A stretch of 33,237 bases of DNA from contig JAZSRC010000040.1 in NCBI GenBank assembly GCA_045538305.1, forward strand, positions 1-33,237, in the 5' to 3' direction. This document shows, piece after piece, positions 9,201 through 16,638 of this stretch. Positions within the stretch are counted from its first letter, which is position 1. Every line of letters begins with the position of its first letter. The notes beneath the pieces are model-generated. The model saw only the letters and a program-made list of their open reading frames with translations. It made no database searches and was not told the origin of the DNA. The position numbers and the translations under genes are program-made. The DNA comes from SFHK01 sp045538305. Lineage in GTDB: Bacteria > Bacillota > Clostridia > Christensenellales > Aristaeellaceae.

Positions 9201-9608
9201 GGTCGCGCCCTTTTTCAGTATGGCAAGCTCCTTGGAGGAGGTGTCGGCTTTTTTGTAAACGATCAGTTCTTTTTCGATAACCTTACCGAGGCCGGATTTG
9301 CTTTCCTCCTGTTTTTCGTCCCCGGCGGGCAGGCGCTTCATATCGGACACCAGCGCATAGCCGCGGTTGCCCTTGTATTCAATCAGTGCGATGCCGTCTT
9401 TATAAGAGATTACGGTGACTTCTGTTCCCTTTGCCAGTTCGCCGGTTTTTTTATAGCTGACGGCGGGACCTTCCCTTACAATCATTTTTGATGCGGTTAC
9501 TACCGCTTTGAAGCTTTCTGCAAAAGAGATACACGGCAGATAGGTAACGCATAACAGCGCCTGTAGGATGAAAATAGCAATGATTTTGGATAATCGGGAA
9601 TGTTTCAT
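6243..9608 (-). CDS. Secreted NlpC/P60 peptidoglycan endopeptidase with ten SH3-like repeats
   Basis: A predicted secreted cell-wall hydrolase of 1121 residues. The first 30 residues are a signal peptide (KHSR, hydrophobic core, SFA). About ten bacterial SH3-like repeats follow, separated by TPKPTATPKP linkers, then two peptidoglycan-binding type 1 domains, then a C-terminal NlpC/P60 domain that cuts peptide stems. Its catalytic set is complete: Cys1025 in YDCSGL, His1080 in DHVGIYLG and His1092 in FVHASS. The ATG at 9606-9608 was chosen because AAGGAG lies 9 bases upstream. A longer reading from 9677 would begin right beside the -10 element, before any transcript. Repeats 3-5 come from a 270-base tandem duplication. 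It is transcribed alone. The endopeptidase class is firm; exact bond specificity is not known from sequence. Confidence 0.92.
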   Translation of the reverse strand: MKHSRLSKIIAIFILQALLCVTYLPCISFAESFKAVVTASKMIVREGPAVSYKKTGELAKGTEVTVISYKDGIALIEYKGNRGYALVSDMKRLPAGDEKQEESKSGLGKVIEKELIVYKKADTSSKELAILKKGATITVLATKGKWAQLENGEEIGYALLEGLEIDENAKATPKPTATPAATGKSGLGTVKIDTLKIFKSATTGSRQIATLKKGATVTVLSTSGNWSKLQMGDTIGYAYTSGLTINANAKATPKPGDNPTETPKPTATPKPESLSGLGTVKINSLKVFKSATTGSRQIATLKKGATVTVLSTNGNWAKLQNGDAIGYAYVSGLTIDVNATATPKPGENPTATPKPTATPKPESLSGLGTVKINSLKVFKSATTGSRQIATLKKGATVTVLSTNGNWAKLQNGDAIGYAYVSGLTIDVNATATPVPTEKPTATPKPTATPKPTATPTADETIPETMSVPAFVDATSAKIYAKANTGSKVLYTAGAGYELTVLGVKDDWALVAKESARGYMLVKNLTSVKDATLTKATSIPAEISASSAKIYKYMSVNSKNYGSYKKGFELNVQAYNDQWALVEKNGSIGYIKLSALSLEESPKPTLKETCELAALIVKDKSYVYTYATDQSERITTLTKNTTITVLGYDDEWCLIEKSGVKGYTLKSNVSLLTSQVLTPNESYPGIVTASSAQVYEYAATESKKLAKLSKGTVFTVLAHNKTWALIEKDGNRGYIAVSAISIQMDEFVSPTIETLSATVIKKSASVYQSALESADTISTLSIGTPVTVNAYTSKWARIKTDSGAGYVLRSALSADSYEELSAGKGSANDILKLQKKLEDLGYFDGLPAGNFGSITKTSIQRFQNEIGVSATGTADIHTLRALYGGSAPASPIQSASLKVNDTGSDVIRLQTRLTYKGSLNATIDGDYGAITQAAVKLYQSKANITQTGEADAATMKSLFSSSAPKNTSAAITGTTPPSNGGYSTDPDDDISLGTGSEKAESVIELALAQLGKKYVYGTAGTGTYDCSGLTVYCYKSVGIKLSRSAQAQGYNNGTKISSISSLKRGDIVCFNTIADNDLSDHVGIYLGNGKFVHASSGAGKVVISNLTSGYYNRVFSWGRRVL
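8311..9060 (-). repeat. 270-base tandem repeat coding SH3 units
   Basis: Three units begin at 8311, 8581 and 8851, an exact 270-base (90-codon) period. By eye, the first two differ at about nine positions in 270. The third has diverged more. Each codes one SH3-like domain plus a Pro/Thr linker. Confidence 0.9.
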
Positions 9609-9677
9609 AGATTTTCTCCTTATTATGTACGGTTTGTTATTGCGCGAATGTTGCCAAAAGGTATCCAAACTATGCAC

Positions 9678-9706
9678 ATTATAAACCTTTGTGATCGATT
9701 GCGCAA
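9678..9706 (-). promoter_or_regulatory. Promoter of the NlpC/P60 gene
   Basis: On the minus strand, TTGCGC (9701-9706) and TATAAT (9678-9683) are 17 bases apart. The -35 lies inside a perfect palindrome, ATTGCGCAAT (9698-9707). The leader is about 65 bases. No other gene lies in 9609-9810. Confidence 0.7.
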
Positions 9707-9783
9707 TACCAAAAACATAAAAATGATATTAAACGAGAGTATTTTGTAATAAAATACCTGTATTTTCCTGTCGAAATGTTTTG

Positions 9784-9789
9784 TATAAT
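9784..9789 (+). promoter_or_regulatory. -10 element of the uroporphyrinogen-decarboxylase-family gene
   Basis: TATAAT lies 21 bases before the ATG. I see no good -35 hexamer at normal spacing, so the promoter may need an activator. Confidence 0.45.
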
Positions 9790-9810
9790 ACGAATTGCGG
9801 AGGTGAAATT

Positions 9811-10929
9811 ATGAATAATCGTGAGCGGGTCAGGGCTATTATGCATTATGAGGCGTATGACCGCATGCCCGTGGTTGCGTTTGGCTACTGGAATGAAACG
9901 CTGGATAGATGGCATAGAGAGGGTCATATTACCCTTGAGGAAGCGCGGGGCTACGGTGACAACAACGTATATGACCGCGCAATAATGAATAAGCTTGGAT
10001 TTGATTTCAACTGGGCGGGCGGGATTGGCGGAAATTCCTTTATGAATCCTCCTTTTGAAGCAAAAACACTGTACACGGAGGCGGACGGATCCGTTGTTTC
10101 CCGCGATTCTCAGGGACTGATTATTAAAACCAAACCGGGAATTGTTTCCATTCCGTCGCATGCCGGAACAACGCTTACCGGCCGTGAAGCATGGGAGGAA
10201 TTGTATCTTCCGAAGTTCCGTTATGCAGATGATCGCGTTGATTACGAAATGATGAAAGAATCTTACGATAACGTTTCAAAAGATGAAATGCCGGTCTATC
10301 TGCAGGTGGGAAGCCTTTACGGAAAGATCCGCGATATGCTGGGGGTTGAGGAGCTGGCCTATCTGTACGCAGATGACGAAGATCTGTACATTGAAATCAT
10401 CGACACCATCGGCGAATTGTGCTATAGGGTGACAAAGCGAGTGCTGGAAAGCGGACTGTCCTTTGACTATGCGCATTACTGGGAGGACATCTGCTTTAAA
10501 ACCGGTCCGCTGATTCGCCCGAGCGTGTTTCAGGAATACGTCGGTCCCTGGTACAGAAAGATTTCCGATCTTCTGAACGCAAACGGTGTGGATATCATAT
10601 CGGTAGATTGCGACGGAAAAATTGACGAGCTGCTTCCGATCTGGCTTGAAAACGGCGTGAACACCATGTTCCCAATTGAAGTCGGCACTTGGAAGGCTTC
10701 CTTTGACGTATGGCGCAAACAGTATGGTCGGGAGCTTCGCGGCGTAGGCGGCATGGATAAGCGCGTGTTTGCGCAGGATCGCGCGGCGGTCGACAAGGAG
10801 ATTGAGAGGCTCAGACCGATTGTGGATATGGGCGGGTACATACCCTGCCCCGATCACAGAATTGCCCCGGACGCCAAATGGGAAAACGTACAGTATTACT
10901 GCGAAAAATTCAGGAAGGTTTTTGGCTGA
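9811..10929 (+). CDS. Uroporphyrinogen decarboxylase (URO-D) family protein
   Basis: A 372-residue protein of the URO-D/MtaA/CmuA fold. True HemE decarboxylates uroporphyrinogen III; relatives in anaerobes are methyltransferases that move methyl groups between a corrinoid protein or substrate and a cofactor. The opening NNRERVRAIMHYEAYDRMP is the family's usual N-terminus, and the end (GGYIPCPDHRIAPD) matches the methyltransferase-like branch better than HemE. There are no heme genes, corrinoid-binding protein or reactivase nearby, so the substrate cannot be given. The ATG at 9811 follows GGAGG by 6 bases; an upstream in-frame codon at 9781 overlaps the -10 region and is rejected. It is a single-gene unit ended by a two-way terminator. 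Confidence 0.85.
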   Translation: MNNRERVRAIMHYEAYDRMPVVAFGYWNETLDRWHREGHITLEEARGYGDNNVYDRAIMNKLGFDFNWAGGIGGNSFMNPPFEAKTLYTEADGSVVSRDSQGLIIKTKPGIVSIPSHAGTTLTGREAWEELYLPKFRYADDRVDYEMMKESYDNVSKDEMPVYLQVGSLYGKIRDMLGVEELAYLYADDEDLYIEIIDTIGELCYRVTKRVLESGLSFDYAHYWEDICFKTGPLIRPSVFQEYVGPWYRKISDLLNANGVDIISVDCDGKIDELLPIWLENGVNTMFPIEVGTWKASFDVWRKQYGRELRGVGGMDKRVFAQDRAAVDKEIERLRPIVDMGGYIPCPDHRIAPDAKWENVQYYCEKFRKVFG

Positions 10930-10932
10930 AAT

Positions 10933-10980
10933 AAAAAACGGCTTTTGCAGATGCTCTCTTCTGCAAAAGCCGCTTTTCTT
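10933..10980. terminator. Two-way terminator between the URO-D gene and argH
   Basis: A perfect 12-bp stem, 10939-10950 with 10961-10972, has a 10-base loop. It has T-rich sequence to the right (CTTTTCTT) and six As to the left, which read as Ts for argH. It serves both converging genes. Confidence 0.93.
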
Positions 10981-10984
10981 AGGA

Positions 10985-12370
10985 TCAAGCGTTTTCCGTA
11001 AGGGACTTATGTACAAACTGAATCTGGCAGGCTACTTCTTCGGGCGCGGTTGCGCCGAGGCATGCGCGTTTTTTGACGCAGTTTTCAAGATTGATGGCTT
11101 CGTATACGTCTTCATCGAACAGCTCGGAGAAGCGGCGGTATTCATCGATGGACGCGCTTTCAAGCGTTTTCTGATTTTCAATCAGGTAGGCTACCAGCGC
11201 GCCGGTGGCTTTATACGCGCTTCGGAAGGGAAGCCCTTTGCTTACGAGATAGTCGGCGCAATCCGTCGCGTTGATAAAGCCCTTAGCGGCTGCCGCGCGC
11301 ATTTTGTCGGTTTTTACGCGCATGGTTTCAAGCATGGGCGAAAATACGCGAAGCGCCAGAGTAACGGTGTCAAACGAATCGAATATGGCTTCCTTATCCT
11401 CCTGCATATCCTTGTTATAGGCAAGGGGAAGCCCCTTCAGCATGGTGAGCAGGGTTACAAGGTTTCCGTTGGTTCTGCCGGCCTTGCCGCGCGTAAGCTC
11501 GGCGATGTCGGGGTTTTTCTTTTGGGGCATAATGCTGGAGCCGGTGGAATATGCATCGTCCAGCTCGGCAAACTGGAATTCCCATGAACACCAGAGTATG
11601 ATCTCCTCGCTGAAGCGGGAAAGGTGCGTCATGATCAGTGCGATAGCGCTTGCAAGCTCCACACAGAAATCCCGGTCGGACACGCCGTCAATGGAATTCA
11701 TGCATGGACCCGAAAAGCCCAGCAACTGCGCGGTCATATGCCGATCGATGGGGAAGGTGGTGCCGGCCAGCGCGCCGCTGCCCAGGGGACAAACATTCAT
11801 GCGCGCCCGGGCGTCCTTCAGGCGGCCAATGTCGCGAAGGAACATCATGGCATATGCCATCAGGTGATGGCCAAAGGTAATCGGCTGCGCGCGCTGAAGA
11901 TGCGTGTAACCGGGCATAATGGCGCTTTCATAGGCTTTTGCCTTGTCGCAGATTACGAAAATCAGATCCCGGATCAATTGTATTACCTGATCTGTTTCAT
12001 CGCGTAGCGTCAGGCGGATATCCACGGCGACCTGGTCGTTTCTGCTTCTTGCGGTATGCAGGCGCTTTCCGGTATCGCCCAGCCTTCTGGTGAGTTCCTG
12101 CTCCACGAAGGAGTGAATATCTTCGCAGGCCCAGTCGATTTCGAGCCTGCCGCTTTCAAGGTCGCCCAAGATGTCTTCAAGACCTTTTAAAATCAGCTCG
12201 CCGTCTTCTTTGGAAATGATATTTGCAGCCGAAAGCATGGCGGCGTGCGCCATGCTTCCGGTAATATCCTGTTTGTACATCCTGCTGTCAAAGCGGATGG
12301 ATGCGTTATAGTCGTTTGCCGTGTCGCTGAGCTGCTTGGAAAAGCGGCCTGTCCACAATTTTTCGCTCAT
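10985..12370 (-). CDS. argH: Argininosuccinate lyase
   Basis: Splits argininosuccinate into arginine and fumarate, the last step of arginine synthesis, in the cytoplasm. The 461-residue length is normal. The fumarase/aspartase superfamily signature GSSIMPQKKNPD is at 277-288, with TARSRND at 106-112 and the GYTHLQ histidine (His157). Its ATG directly abuts the TAA of argG with no gap. AGAAGG near the end of argG serves as the ribosome site, so translation is probably coupled. It ends in the shared terminator at 10933-10980. Confidence 0.98.
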   Translation of the reverse strand: MSEKLWTGRFSKQLSDTANDYNASIRFDSRMYKQDITGSMAHAAMLSAANIISKEDGELILKGLEDILGDLESGRLEIDWACEDIHSFVEQELTRRLGDTGKRLHTARSRNDQVAVDIRLTLRDETDQVIQLIRDLIFVICDKAKAYESAIMPGYTHLQRAQPITFGHHLMAYAMMFLRDIGRLKDARARMNVCPLGSGALAGTTFPIDRHMTAQLLGFSGPCMNSIDGVSDRDFCVELASAIALIMTHLSRFSEEIILWCSWEFQFAELDDAYSTGSSIMPQKKNPDIAELTRGKAGRTNGNLVTLLTMLKGLPLAYNKDMQEDKEAIFDSFDTVTLALRVFSPMLETMRVKTDKMRAAAAKGFINATDCADYLVSKGLPFRSAYKATGALVAYLIENQKTLESASIDEYRRFSELFDEDVYEAINLENCVKKRACLGATAPEEVACQIQFVHKSLTENA

Positions 12371-13597
12371 TTATTTCTTGCCCTTCTTCTGTTCGATGGT
12401 CGCCTTGACGTGAATCGGAAGGCCGAAGAGGTTGATGAAGCCCTCGGCATCCTTCTGGTTATACACATGATCCTCGTCGAAGGTGGCGATTTCGGGATCG
12501 TACAGGCTGTTTACGGAGGTGACGCCGGCGTTCATAATGTTTCCCTTGTACAGCTTCAGCTTAACGTCGCCCGTAACGTTTTCCTGTGTTTTATCGACAA
12601 ATGCGCTCAGCGCCTCGCGCAGAGGGGTGAACCACTGGCCAAAGTATACAAGCTCGGCAAAACGGTTGGCCACCAGCGCCTTATAGTGCTGGGTATCTCT
12701 GTCAAGGCACAGCGTTTCAAGAACCTCATGCGCACGGTACAGGATTGCTCCGCCGGGAGTTTCATATACGCCGCGGCTCTTCATGCCCACCAGACGGTTT
12801 TCTACCAGATCAACGATGCCTACGCCGTGCTTGCCGCCGATGGCGTTCAGCTTTTCAACGATTTCAACCGCGCCCAGCTTTTCGCCGTTAATGGCTACCG
12901 GAACGCCCTTTTCAAAGGAAATGGTGACATATTCAGCCTCGTCGGGGGCCTGTTCGGGGGCTACGCCCATCTCGAGGAAGCCGGGCTTTGCCAGCTGCGG
13001 CTCGTTTGCGGGATCCTCAAGATCCATGCCCTCGTGGGAAAGGTGCCACAGGTTCTTATCCTTGGAGTAATTGGTTTCGCGGCTGATTTTGAGGGGGATG
13101 TTATGCGCTTCTGCGTATTCGATTTCTTCTTCACGGCTCTTGATGGACCACTCGCGCCAGGGAGCAATGATGCCCATATCGGGAGCGAAGGCCTTGATGG
13201 TGAGCTCGAAGCGAACCTGATCGTTTCCCTTGCCGGTGCATCCGTGGCAAATGGCGTCGGCGCCTTCCTGAAGGGCGATTTCCACAATGCGCTTTGCGAT
13301 TACGGGGCGTGCAAACGAAGTTCCGAGCAGATAATCGCCTTCGTATTTTGCGCCTGCTTTCAGCGTGGGGAAGATATAGTCTTCAACGAATTCCTTTTTA
13401 AGGTCTTCAATATACAGTTTGCTTGCGCCGGTTTTAATGGCTTTCTCTTCAAGTCCATCCAGCTCCGTGCCCTGTCCCACATCGCCGGATACCGCGATGA
13501 TTTCGGGATTGCCGTAGTTTTCCTTCAGCCACGGAATGATGATGGAAGTATCGAGTCCGCCGGAATATGCCAGAACAATTTTGTTATACTTTTTCAT
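12371..13597 (-). CDS. argG: Argininosuccinate synthase
   Basis: Joins citrulline and aspartate using ATP to form argininosuccinate. The ATP pyrophosphatase loop YSGGLDTS is at 11-18, and the 408-residue length is usual. GGAGG lies 10 bases before the ATG. It is first in an argG-argH operon with a near-consensus promoter overlapped by an ArgR-like palindrome, so arginine repression is likely. The rest of the arginine pathway is not in the window; citrulline must come from genes elsewhere. Confidence 0.98.
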   Translation of the reverse strand: MKKYNKIVLAYSGGLDTSIIIPWLKENYGNPEIIAVSGDVGQGTELDGLEEKAIKTGASKLYIEDLKKEFVEDYIFPTLKAGAKYEGDYLLGTSFARPVIAKRIVEIALQEGADAICHGCTGKGNDQVRFELTIKAFAPDMGIIAPWREWSIKSREEEIEYAEAHNIPLKISRETNYSKDKNLWHLSHEGMDLEDPANEPQLAKPGFLEMGVAPEQAPDEAEYVTISFEKGVPVAINGEKLGAVEIVEKLNAIGGKHGVGIVDLVENRLVGMKSRGVYETPGGAILYRAHEVLETLCLDRDTQHYKALVANRFAELVYFGQWFTPLREALSAFVDKTQENVTGDVKLKLYKGNIMNAGVTSVNSLYDPEIATFDEDHVYNQKDAEGFINLFGLPIHVKATIEQKKGKK

Positions 13598-13623
13598 TAT
13601 GTAGTGCCTCCGCTCAGTTTATG

Positions 13624-13637
13624 TGCATTATTATGCA
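13624..13637 (-). promoter_or_regulatory. Putative ArgR (ARG) box over the argG -10
   Basis: TGCATTATTATGCA has perfect 5-base inverted arms and fits the ARG-box form TGNAT-N4-ATNCA (classic TGAAT-W4-ATTCA). It covers the -10 hexamer, so binding would block transcription. That ArgR binds here is inferred. Confidence 0.6.
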
Positions 13638-13658
13638 GCTGAAAAGCTCGTTTGTCAA
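13630..13658 (-). promoter_or_regulatory. argGH promoter
   Basis: On the minus strand, a perfect TTGACA (13653-13658) is followed after 17 bases by CATAAT (13630-13635). Confidence 0.85.
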
Positions 13659-13709
13659 GTTGAATTCGCGTAAAAGGTTCGTATTTGTATGCTATTATAC
13701 ATGAATGAA

Positions 13710-13723
13710 TGAATAAATATGCA
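13710..13723 (-). promoter_or_regulatory. Second putative ARG box upstream of argG
   Basis: TGAATAAATATGCA has one classic half (TGAAT) and one ATGCA half like the box at 13624. It touches the glnN stop codon and lies 86 bases from the promoter-proximal box. Two spaced sites would suit the hexameric ArgR repressor. Confidence 0.45.
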
Positions 13724-15808
13724 TTATAATACGCTGAAGAGCAGCTTTCCGTAGGAGGGATAGGGCCATTTGGCTTCGTCCATCATGCTTTCGGTTTCGT
13801 CAACCACCAAACGAAGCGAACGCATCTCGGAAAGTACTTCGTTTCTGTACATTTCCGCGCTTTCTGAAACCATAGCGCAGGCGGATGCGCGCTTCTGGGC
13901 CTTCGACAGGTGATCGCTAAGGTTCAGGATGGCCGCCGCCTTTTCCGAGAGCGCCTGCGCCATGCGCATATCTGCTTCGTTTACAATGCCAAGGCCGGCC
14001 TTTATGGCCGCGCTTTCGGCATATTCCTTGGAAGCGCCTGCGACGGCGGGCAGAATATTCCGCTTTACCATATCGAGCATGGTGAGCGCCTCAATGTTGA
14101 TTACCTTTGAATAGTTTTCAAGCATGACCTCGCGCCTGGAGTGCATTTCGCTTTCGGAGAATATGCCGTGGCGCGTAAAAAGGTCTATATTCTTATCGTT
14201 TGTAAATTCTTTAAGAGCTTCTACGGTGCTTGGAATAATCAAAAGGCCACGGCGTCTGGCTTCCTCGGGCCATTCAGAGGAATAATTATTACCGTTGAAT
14301 ATAATGCGTCCGTGCCGTATGATGGTTTCACGCAGTATACGCATGACGGAATTGCGGAAATCGTCCTTCTGGGCAAGCTCCAGCTGATCGGCAAACTGCT
14401 CCAGCTGATCGGCGACGATGGTGTTGATTACCACGTTTGCATCTGAAATCGAGAAGGAGGAGCCCACCGAGCGGAATTCGAATTTGTTTCCGGTAAATGC
14501 GAAGGGCGAGGTGCGGTTTCTGTCGGTGGTGTCGCGGCGCACGCGGGAAAGAGAGTGAACGCCGCTGTTGATGTAGACTTTTTCAATGCGGTCGTAGGGT
14601 GCGCCCGATTCGATGGCCTTGAGTATGCCCTCCAGCTCATCGCCCAGATACATGCTCATGATGGAGGGGGGCGCTTCGTAGCCGCCGAGGCGGTGATCGT
14701 TTCCGGCGCTGGAAACGGATATACGCAGAAGATCCTGATGAAGGTCGACTGCGCGAACAACGGCGGAGAGTATAAGCAGAAACTGCAGATTGTCCATCGG
14801 GTTATCGCCCGGATCCAGCAGGTTTACGCCGTTGTCCGTAATCAGAGACCAGTTGTTGTGTTTGCCGCTTCCGTTCACACCTTCAAACGGTTTTTCATGG
14901 AGCAGGCATACCATGTTGTGACGCGCGGCTACCTTTTTCATGATCTCCATGGTCAGCTGGTTGTGGTCAACCGCTACATTAACAGTTTCAAAAACCGGCG
15001 CCAGCTCGTGTTGACCGGGCGCCACTTCATTATGACGCGTTTTGGCGGGAATTCCCAGCTTCCAAAGCTCTTCGTCCAATTCGCGCATAAACGCGGCGAC
15101 TCTGGTTTTGAGCGCGCCAAAGAAGTGATCGTCCAGTTCCTGGCCCTTGGAGGGGCGGCATCCGATGAGCGTGCGGCCCGTATAAATAAGGTCCGGCCGC
15201 TTTTCATACATTTCCCGGTCAATCAGGAAGTATTCCTGTTCTGCGCCCACAGTGGGCGTTACGCGCTGGCAGTCCTTTCCGAAAAGCTGCACAATTCGGG
15301 CGGCCTGTCTGCTGATCAGCTCCATGGAACGCAAAAGGGGTGTTTTCTTATCGAGCGCTTCTCCGGTGTAGGAGCAAAACGCCGTGGGAATGCAGAGAGT
15401 TTTATCCTTAATAAACGCATAAGACGTGGGATCCCACGCGGTATAGCCGCGCGCTTCAAACGTGGCGCGAAGACCGCCGGAGGGAAAGCTGGAAGCATCC
15501 GATTCCCCCTTGATCAATTCCTTTCCGCTGAACTCCATAATGACCTTGTCGCCGATGGGGCGGATGAAGGAATCGTGTTTTTCTGCGGTTACGCCGGTCA
15601 TCGGCTGAAACCAATGGGTAAAATGCGTTGCGCCTTTCTCAAGCGCCCAGTCCTTCATGGCGTTTGCGACGATGTCGGCGATGCTGCGGTCAAGTGAAGT
15701 GCCCTCGGCAAGAATGCGCCGAAGCGCACGGAAAGTATCGTGCGGAAGGCGCTGTTGCATTACGGAGTCATTAAAGACCATGGAGGCGAATTCGATTGGA
15801 ATATTCAT
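13724..15808 (-). CDS. glnN: Glutamine synthetase type III
   Basis: Makes glutamine from glutamate, ammonia and ATP. The 694-residue length identifies the large type III (GlnN) class found in Bacteroidetes, cyanobacteria and many Clostridia, not the 440-470-residue GlnA. Landmarks, numbered from the chosen start, are GAEQEYFLI near 188-196, HNEVAPGQHE at 259-268, the NGSGKHNNWS glutamate-site loop at 312-321 and RTSPFAFTGNKFEFR further on. Three in-frame ATGs are possible (15832, 15820, 15808). I chose 15808 because the first two have purine runs touching the start codon, whereas GAAGGG lies 12 bases before 15808. This start also gives the usual N-terminal distance to VFND. It has its own consensus promoter, no clear terminator, and is followed by argG in the same direction. 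Confidence 0.95.
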   Translation of the reverse strand: MNIPIEFASMVFNDSVMQQRLPHDTFRALRRILAEGTSLDRSIADIVANAMKDWALEKGATHFTHWFQPMTGVTAEKHDSFIRPIGDKVIMEFSGKELIKGESDASSFPSGGLRATFEARGYTAWDPTSYAFIKDKTLCIPTAFCSYTGEALDKKTPLLRSMELISRQAARIVQLFGKDCQRVTPTVGAEQEYFLIDREMYEKRPDLIYTGRTLIGCRPSKGQELDDHFFGALKTRVAAFMRELDEELWKLGIPAKTRHNEVAPGQHELAPVFETVNVAVDHNQLTMEIMKKVAARHNMVCLLHEKPFEGVNGSGKHNNWSLITDNGVNLLDPGDNPMDNLQFLLILSAVVRAVDLHQDLLRISVSSAGNDHRLGGYEAPPSIMSMYLGDELEGILKAIESGAPYDRIEKVYINSGVHSLSRVRRDTTDRNRTSPFAFTGNKFEFRSVGSSFSISDANVVINTIVADQLEQFADQLELAQKDDFRNSVMRILRETIIRHGRIIFNGNNYSSEWPEEARRRGLLIIPSTVEALKEFTNDKNIDLFTRHGIFSESEMHSRREVMLENYSKVINIEALTMLDMVKRNILPAVAGASKEYAESAAIKAGLGIVNEADMRMAQALSEKAAAILNLSDHLSKAQKRASACAMVSESAEMYRNEVLSEMRSLRLVVDETESMMDEAKWPYPSYGKLLFSVL

Positions 15809-15852
15809 TGTAAAACGCATCCCTTCGTACATACCTTTTCGGCAATGAATGG

Positions 15853-15881
15853 ATTATAGAACCCGGTTTTTTTGATGTCAA
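15853..15881 (-). promoter_or_regulatory. glnN promoter
   Basis: On the minus strand, perfect TTGACA (15876-15881) and perfect TATAAT (15853-15858) are separated by 17 bases, overlapping the end of the upstream lgt-like gene. A start of transcription near 15846 also favours the later ATG of glnN. Confidence 0.9.
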
Positions 15882-16636
15882 CCCTTTAGACGCGATTTAA
15901 CAGGCAAAAGCGCGAGGATGATGAGAAACAGGCTTATCCACTGAGAAGTGGAGAGGCCCATGACAAAACCGCGAATGGCGTCGCCTCTGAAAAATTCCAA
16001 CGTAAAGCGTACGGGCGCATACGCCAGGATATACGCTTTAAGTATATTCAGCTTGCTTTTTTGCGATATACGTGCAAGCACTATTGCAATGACGATCAGA
16101 AGGAAGGATTCAATCAGTTGAACGGGCAGAAGCGGTATGCCCTTTGGAACGAAGGACACGCTGTTTGAAACGGGATAGCATATGCCAAACAGGCGGGATT
16201 CCACACCATAGCAGCAGCCCGCCAGAAAGCAGCCGATACGTCCGAAGGCATGGGCTAACGGAAGCGACGGAAGCATCTGCCTTGCGTAGGGGGCTAATGG
16301 AAACCGAAGAAGCTTTGAAAGCAAGAATGCAGAAGCGAATCCAAAAAGAAAACCGCCGTAATACACAAATCCAAATTCAAACTCCTGAAAAAACGCGCCG
16401 CCAGTAATCAGCCGATAGAGATCGTTAATGGAATAGGTGACAAATGTATACCACAAAAGCGCGCCGATCAGCCCGAAGGCCAGCGCGCCTGTGAAAAGTA
16501 CGAGGGCGATATCCATGCGCAATTGGGCTTTATGAACGAAAAACATACTGAACACCAGCGCTGCTATAACGCCCAACGCGCACATGACGCCATATGAGGG
16601 AAGAGAAATGCTTCCAATATAGATGAATGGATACAT
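15878..16636 (-). CDS. lgt: Lgt-family (prolipoprotein diacylglyceryl transferase-like) membrane protein, atypical active site
   Basis: Lgt attaches diacylglycerol to the lipobox cysteine of lipoproteins in the membrane. The 252-residue protein has the expected seven or so hydrophobic helices, the opening IGSISLPSYGVM, HAFGRIGCFLAGCCYG at 129-144, and the C-terminal VRFTLEFFRGD (Arg210, Glu214). However, positions matching E. coli His103, Asn146 and Glu151 read Tyr93, Cys136 and Cys141. That pattern occurs in a divergent branch, so normal Lgt activity is uncertain. The ATG sits 2 bases after the stop of the MgtC-family gene and has no clear ribosome site, suggesting coupled translation. The gene symbol is by family only. 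Confidence 0.8.
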   Translation of the reverse strand: MYPFIYIGSISLPSYGVMCALGVIAALVFSMFFVHKAQLRMDIALVLFTGALAFGLIGALLWYTFVTYSINDLYRLITGGAFFQEFEFGFVYYGGFLFGFASAFLLSKLLRFPLAPYARQMLPSLPLAHAFGRIGCFLAGCCYGVESRLFGICYPVSNSVSFVPKGIPLLPVQLIESFLLIVIAIVLARISQKSKLNILKAYILAYAPVRFTLEFFRGDAIRGFVMGLSTSQWISLFLIILALLPVKSRLKG

Positions 16637-16638
16637 AC

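Noticed and set aside
9609..9677. An extended N-terminus of the NlpC/P60 protein starting at 9677
   Set aside because: It would begin right beside the -10 element, before the transcript, and would place about 23 residues ahead of a good signal peptide.
12245..13642. A 465-codon open frame opposite argG
   Set aside because: It is the shadow of a strongly conserved gene; the minus strand carries every argG motif.
14555..15697. A 380-codon open frame opposite glnN
   Set aside because: It is a shadow; the glutamine synthetase motifs are on the other strand.
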